The position numbers were made by a program, and so were the translations under genes. DNA of 26,763 bases from an uncultured Lentisphaeria bacterium (lineage in GTDB: Bacteria; Verrucomicrobiota; Lentisphaeria; Victivallales; UBA1829), in the NCBI GenBank assembly GCA_905211485.1, contig CAJMAW010000028.1, positions 1 to 26,763 of the forward strand, written 5' to 3'. This document shows positions 23,578 through 26,763 of the stretch, piece by piece. The notes beneath the pieces are model-generated. The model saw nothing but the letters and a program-made list of their open reading frames with translations, did no database searches and was not told the origin of the DNA. How positions within the stretch are numbered: the stretch's first letter is position 1; the number at the start of each line of letters is the position of its first letter.

Positions 23578-24367
23578 CTTCCTCGAAAAAATCACAAGAA
23601 AAACCCTCGAAGACCTCGAAAATGAAAAAGCCCTCTGTCCCCCCGGGGAAATGAAGGAAAAAGCCCTGAGTTCCCCGCACCGGATCCGGAATTTCGCCGA
23701 AGCGCTGAAGAACGGAGACGGAAACAGAAAAATCCGGGTCATCGCAGAACTGAAAAAAGCCTCCCCTTCCCGGGGGCTGATCCGGGAGGATTTCCCCTGC
23801 GTCAAACTCGCACGGAGTCTGGAACGCTCCGGAGCCGCCGCGCTCTCGGTCCTGACGGAAAGGAATTTCTTCCTCGGAGCTCCGGAATCGCTCGAAAGAG
23901 TATCCGGAAGCGTCTCCATTCCGGTTCTGAGAAAGGACTTCATTCTGGATGAATACCAGATTTACCAGTCCAGAGCCATCGGAGCGGACGCAGTGCTCCT
24001 GATCGCGGCACTGCTGGATGACGCGCAGTTCCGGAATTTGTACAGTCTCGCCCGCTCTCTGGGGCTTCATGTGCTCGCGGAGGCGCATAATGAAGAGGAA
24101 ATGAAACGGATTCTCCGCTCCGGAGCCGAAATCATCGGAATCAACGCAAGAGACCTCAAAAGTTTCCGGACGGACATCTCGCAATCGGCGGAACTGCTCA
24201 GAGCCATTCCCGCTGATAGAATCCGCGTTGCGGAAAGCGGAGTCATGAAAAGGGAGGATCTCCTCGCCCGCCGCAATGCTGCCGACGCATTCCTGATCGG
24301 GGAACTTCTGATGCGCGCCCTCTCTCCGGAAGAAAAACTCAGGGAACTTCTGGAGCCCGTGCGATGA
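23570..24367 (+). CDS. trpC: Indole-3-glycerol phosphate synthase
   Basis: The 265-residue TIM-barrel enzyme closes the indole ring of carboxyphenylamino-deoxyribulose phosphate with loss of CO2. Catalytic residues visible by family alignment are Glu60 and Lys62 (AELKKASPSRG), Lys122 (LRKDF), Glu171 (LAEAHNE), Asn192 (GINARDLKSF) and Glu222-Ser223 (VAESGV). GGGAGA lies 8 bases before the ATG. Overlaps with trpD (8 bases) and with trpF (ATGA) indicate translational coupling. It is not fused to TrpF, unlike in enteric bacteria. Confidence 0.98.
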   Translation: MSDFLEKITRKTLEDLENEKALCPPGEMKEKALSSPHRIRNFAEALKNGDGNRKIRVIAELKKASPSRGLIREDFPCVKLARSLERSGAAALSVLTERNFFLGAPESLERVSGSVSIPVLRKDFILDEYQIYQSRAIGADAVLLIAALLDDAQFRNLYSLARSLGLHVLAEAHNEEEMKRILRSGAEIIGINARDLKSFRTDISQSAELLRAIPADRIRVAESGVMKREDLLARRNAADAFLIGELLMRALSPEEKLRELLEPVR

Positions 24368-25077
24368 CACATTCTCGAACCCGACTGAAAATCTGCGGGA
24401 TCACCACGGAGGAAGACGCTCTCGCCGCAGCGGAGCTCGGAGCGGATTACCTGGGATTTGTATGCGTCTCTTCCTCAGCGCGTTTCATCGCTCCGGAACG
24501 AATCGGCGAAATCGCGCGGAAACTGCCGCGGAAGCTGCAGAAGGTGCTGGTCACACTGGACATGAATCCGGAAAAGATCCTGGGGATCATGCGGAAATAT
24601 TCTCTGGATGTGATTCAGCTGCACGGATCGGAAAGTCCGGAATGCGTTTTTTCGCTTTCCCGGGAATATCCTGTCTGGAAAGCGCTTCCGTGCACGGAAG
24701 GGTCGGAGGAATTCTTCTCCGAATGCGCGAAAATTCCCGGAATCCCCCTGCTCCTGGACTCGAAACACGGAGGATCCGGAACAACTTGCGACTGGGACGC
24801 GGCAAAAAGAATCGTCGACTCGGGAAGAGAAGTGATTCTTGCCGGAGGGATCGGGCCGGACAATCTCGAACGGGCCGTTTCTTTTGTCCGACCGGCGGTC
24901 GTTGACCTCTCCAGCGCAGTCGAATCCTCTCCCGGCAGGAAGGATCCGGAAAAGCTTTCCGCACTCAGTGCCATCCTGGAAAGAATCCATTCGGCATCAT
25001 CAGAGGCTCCCCGGGCGGCTGACCGCACAACAGCACTAAAAACAGCAAACATACAAAAAAACGGAGACAAAGCATGA
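24364..25077 (+). CDS. trpF: Phosphoribosylanthranilate isomerase
   Basis: The 237-residue TIM-barrel enzyme performs the Amadori rearrangement before TrpC. The catalytic pair is Cys11 (KICGIT) and Asp132 (LLLDSK). Phosphate-binding blocks are GGSGTTCDW, LAGGIGPDN and VDLSSAVESSPGRKD. The last about 30 residues (SSEAPRAADRTTALKTANIQKNGDKA) are polar and extend beyond the usual end. ATGA overlaps couple it to trpC upstream and trpB downstream. As a stand-alone TrpF it keeps the order C-F-B-A. Confidence 0.97.
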   Translation: MTHSRTRLKICGITTEEDALAAAELGADYLGFVCVSSSARFIAPERIGEIARKLPRKLQKVLVTLDMNPEKILGIMRKYSLDVIQLHGSESPECVFSLSREYPVWKALPCTEGSEEFFSECAKIPGIPLLLDSKHGGSGTTCDWDAAKRIVDSGREVILAGGIGPDNLERAVSFVRPAVVDLSSAVESSPGRKDPEKLSALSAILERIHSASSEAPRAADRTTALKTANIQKNGDKA

Positions 25078-26273
25078 TGAGAGAAACACATTTTCAAAAC
25101 TACGGCGGCCAGTATGTTGCAGAAACGCTGATGCCGGCGCTGCTGGAACTGACGGAAGAGTATGAAAAAGCAGTATCGGATCCCCTCTTTCAGGAAGAGC
25201 TGAAGTATTTTCTGCACTTCTATGTGGGCAGGGAGACGCCGCTTTATTTTGCGGAACGTCTGTCCGAATACTGCGGCGGAGCCCGGATCTATCTGAAGCG
25301 GGAGGATCTCAACCATACCGGAGCGCACAAGATCAACAACACGATCGGTCAGGCGCTTCTGGCAAAACGCATGGGGCGGAAGCGTCTCATTGCGGAAACG
25401 GGCGCGGGAATGCACGGGGTGGCCACGGCGACCGTGGCGGCGAGATTCGGATTCCAGTGCACGGTCTTTATGGGAGCGGAAGATGTCCGCCGTCAGGCGC
25501 CGAACGTGGAACGCATGAAGATGCTGGGAAGCGAGGTTGTCGCCGTCTCCAGCAGCTCCGCCACGCTGAAGGACGCGATGAATGAAGCCATCCGGAACTG
25601 GGTCGAAACCGTAGAGGACACTTTTTACGTCATCGGGACCGTGGCGGGCCCGGCGCCCTATCCGGCGATGGTGAAGGAATTCCAGTCCCTCATCGGCAGG
25701 GAGACGCGGAGACAATGCCTCGAACAATGCGGCCGTCTGCCCGATGAAGTCATCGCCTGTGTGGGAGGCGGCAGCAATTCCATGGGGATTTTCTCCGCCT
25801 TCCTTCCGGATTCTGCTGTCCGTCTGACCGGAGTGGAGGCTGGTGGCGAAGGGCTTTCTTCCGGACGGCATGCCGCAAGCATCAACGGCGGAAGCGTCGG
25901 TGTCCTGCACGGCTGCAAGACCTATCTGCTGCAGGACGAGAACGGGCAGATCCTGAACACCCATTCCGTTTCCGCGGGACTGGATTATCCGGGGGTCGGA
26001 CCCGAACACGCATTCCTGCATGATACGGGGAGAGCTCAATACAGCGTCATTCTGGACAGCGAAGCCGTCGAAGCCTTCGACCTGACCTGCCGTCTGGAGG
26101 GGATCATCCCCGCGCTCGAATCCTCCCATGCCATCGCCGAGGCGCTGAAACGAGCGCCGGGAATGGGGAAAAATGACATCCTCGTCGTCTGTCTTTCCGG
26201 ACGCGGTGACAAGGATATGGACAACATTCTGAATTACAAATCACTTCTCAAAACAAAGGTGAAAGGTGTCTGA
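25074..26273 (+). CDS. trpB: Tryptophan synthase beta subunit
   Basis: The 399-residue PLP enzyme condenses indole with serine. The PLP lysine is Lys86 in NHTGAHKINNTIGQ. The phosphate-binding loop GGGSNSMG, the catalytic-region Glu in ETGAGMHG, and SGRGDKDM near the C-terminus are all present, and the length is normal for TrpB1. One feature departs from the common form: the segment that usually reads GAGQHG here reads GAGMHG (Met replaces Gln). Start: ATG 25074 overlaps the trpF stop by ATGA, with GGAG seven bases before; ATG 25077 directly after it is an equal alternative. trpA follows 3 bases after the stop. Confidence 0.98.
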   Translation: MMRETHFQNYGGQYVAETLMPALLELTEEYEKAVSDPLFQEELKYFLHFYVGRETPLYFAERLSEYCGGARIYLKREDLNHTGAHKINNTIGQALLAKRMGRKRLIAETGAGMHGVATATVAARFGFQCTVFMGAEDVRRQAPNVERMKMLGSEVVAVSSSSATLKDAMNEAIRNWVETVEDTFYVIGTVAGPAPYPAMVKEFQSLIGRETRRQCLEQCGRLPDEVIACVGGGSNSMGIFSAFLPDSAVRLTGVEAGGEGLSSGRHAASINGGSVGVLHGCKTYLLQDENGQILNTHSVSAGLDYPGVGPEHAFLHDTGRAQYSVILDSEAVEAFDLTCRLEGIIPALESSHAIAEALKRAPGMGKNDILVVCLSGRGDKDMDNILNYKSLLKTKVKGV

Positions 26274-26276
26274 ACA

Positions 26277-26763
26277 ATGAACCGGATCCCGGAAATTTTC
26301 CGTCAACTCTCCGTCCAGGGGAAGAAGGCCCTGATCTGCTATCTCAGCGCGGGATGCCCCACTCTGGAAGAAAGTGAAAGACTCATCCATGCCGTCGTGG
26401 AAAACGGTGCCGACATCATAGAACTCGGAGTCCCCTTCTCCGATCCCACAGCGGACGGCCCCGCCATTCAGGCGGCTTCCCAGACTGCCATTCAAAACGG
26501 CAGCACTCTCCCCCACGTCCTCGAACTCGCGGGAAGATTCCGTTCCCGCTATCCCGGACTCGGAATCGTCCTCTTTTCCTATTACAACCCCGTTTTCCGC
26601 TTCGGCGCGGAAGCCTTCGCCGAAGCCGCGCAGAAACAGGGAATCGACGCCGTGCTGATCGTGGATCTCCCGTATGAGGAGGCTCAGGAACTGGACGTCT
26701 TTCTCCAACCCCGCGGAATCGCCAGAATTCCGCTCGTCTCACCCGAAACCTCTCCGGAAAGAG
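26277..26763 (+). CDS. trpA: Tryptophan synthase alpha subunit, cut by window end
   Basis: The first 162 codons of the TIM-barrel subunit that splits indole-3-glycerol phosphate into indole and glyceraldehyde 3-phosphate. The catalytic residues are Glu49 (IIELGVPFSDP) and Asp60 (DPTADGPAIQ), at the same positions as in Salmonella TrpA. The blocks LICYLSAGCPT, LFSYYNPV and VDLPYEE are typical. About 100 residues should lie beyond the window. The ATG is 3 bases after the trpB stop with GAAAGG upstream, so it is the last identified gene of the operon. Confidence 0.97.
   Translation, partial: MNRIPEIFRQLSVQGKKALICYLSAGCPTLEESERLIHAVVENGADIIELGVPFSDPTADGPAIQAASQTAIQNGSTLPHVLELAGRFRSRYPGLGIVLFSYYNPVFRFGAEAFAEAAQKQGIDAVLIVDLPYEEAQELDVFLQPRGIARIPLVSPETSPER

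Noticed and set aside
23555..24370. Antisense frames opposite the trp genes
   Set aside because: Shadows of trpD, trpC and trpF, which all carry complete catalytic motifs.
1..26763. Very frequent TCCGGA, CCGGAA and TTCCGG words as a possible uptake or restriction signal
   Set aside because: They occur throughout coding sequence in varied contexts and fit codon preferences (TCC, GGA, CCG, GAA, CGG). I see no longer fixed motif. A count against a codon-shuffled model would settle it.
1..26763. Mobile elements, CRISPR arrays, tRNA or rRNA genes
   Set aside because: No transposase motifs, spaced repeats, CCA-ended cloverleafs or rRNA signatures were seen on reading.

Overview
The window looks like a chromosomal segment from a Gram-negative bacterium, probably of the Planctomycetes-Verrucomicrobia-Lentisphaerae (PVC) group. 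A Lentisphaeria/Victivallales-like organism is my best guess. The reasons are by inference only: the mix of a secreted sialate O-acetylesterase, ExbB/ExbD/TonB-like and TPR genes, and a single-locus trp operon, together with the protein wording. No rRNA, tRNA, insertion sequence, phage gene or CRISPR array is visible. Gene content is mostly housekeeping.

Layout. (1) 1-1759, plus strand: the 3' part of an RluA/RluD-type pseudouridine synthase, then a membrane-anchored endonuclease/exonuclease/phosphatase-fold protein. (2) 2114-4135, minus strand: metG. It diverges from the plus-strand pair pepF (oligoendopeptidase F) and a radical SAM protein at 4376-7779, and each side of the divergent gap has a recognisable promoter. 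(3) 8169-9743, plus strand: a secreted sialate O-acetylesterase, ending at a strong bidirectional terminator. (4) 9984-19189, minus strand: gyrB, recA, a large secreted TPR protein, then exbB, exbD, a TonB-like protein and a small membrane zinc-ribbon protein. The last four are tightly packed. (5) 19428-26763, plus strand: the tryptophan operon trpL-trpE-trpG-trpD-trpC-trpF-trpB-trpA, all seven catalytic functions in one run, with trpA cut by the window end.

The most informative part is the roughly 760-base leader in front of trpE. It holds a textbook ribosome-mediated attenuator: promoter, Shine-Dalgarno, a 17-codon leader peptide with tandem Trp codons, and three mutually exclusive hairpins ending in a terminator with a T7 tract. 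It is followed directly by a second Trp-rich leader ORF (four Trp codons, one tandem pair) and a second, stronger terminator. This suggests two attenuators in series controlling one operon.

The second point of interest is the Exb-like motor. The membrane aspartate of ExbD and the channel glutamate of ExbB both appear to be replaced (Ser and Thr), while the TonB-like partner keeps its membrane histidine. This points either to an energy-coupling complex with unusual ion chemistry or to a Tol/Exb-like scaffold that no longer conducts protons.
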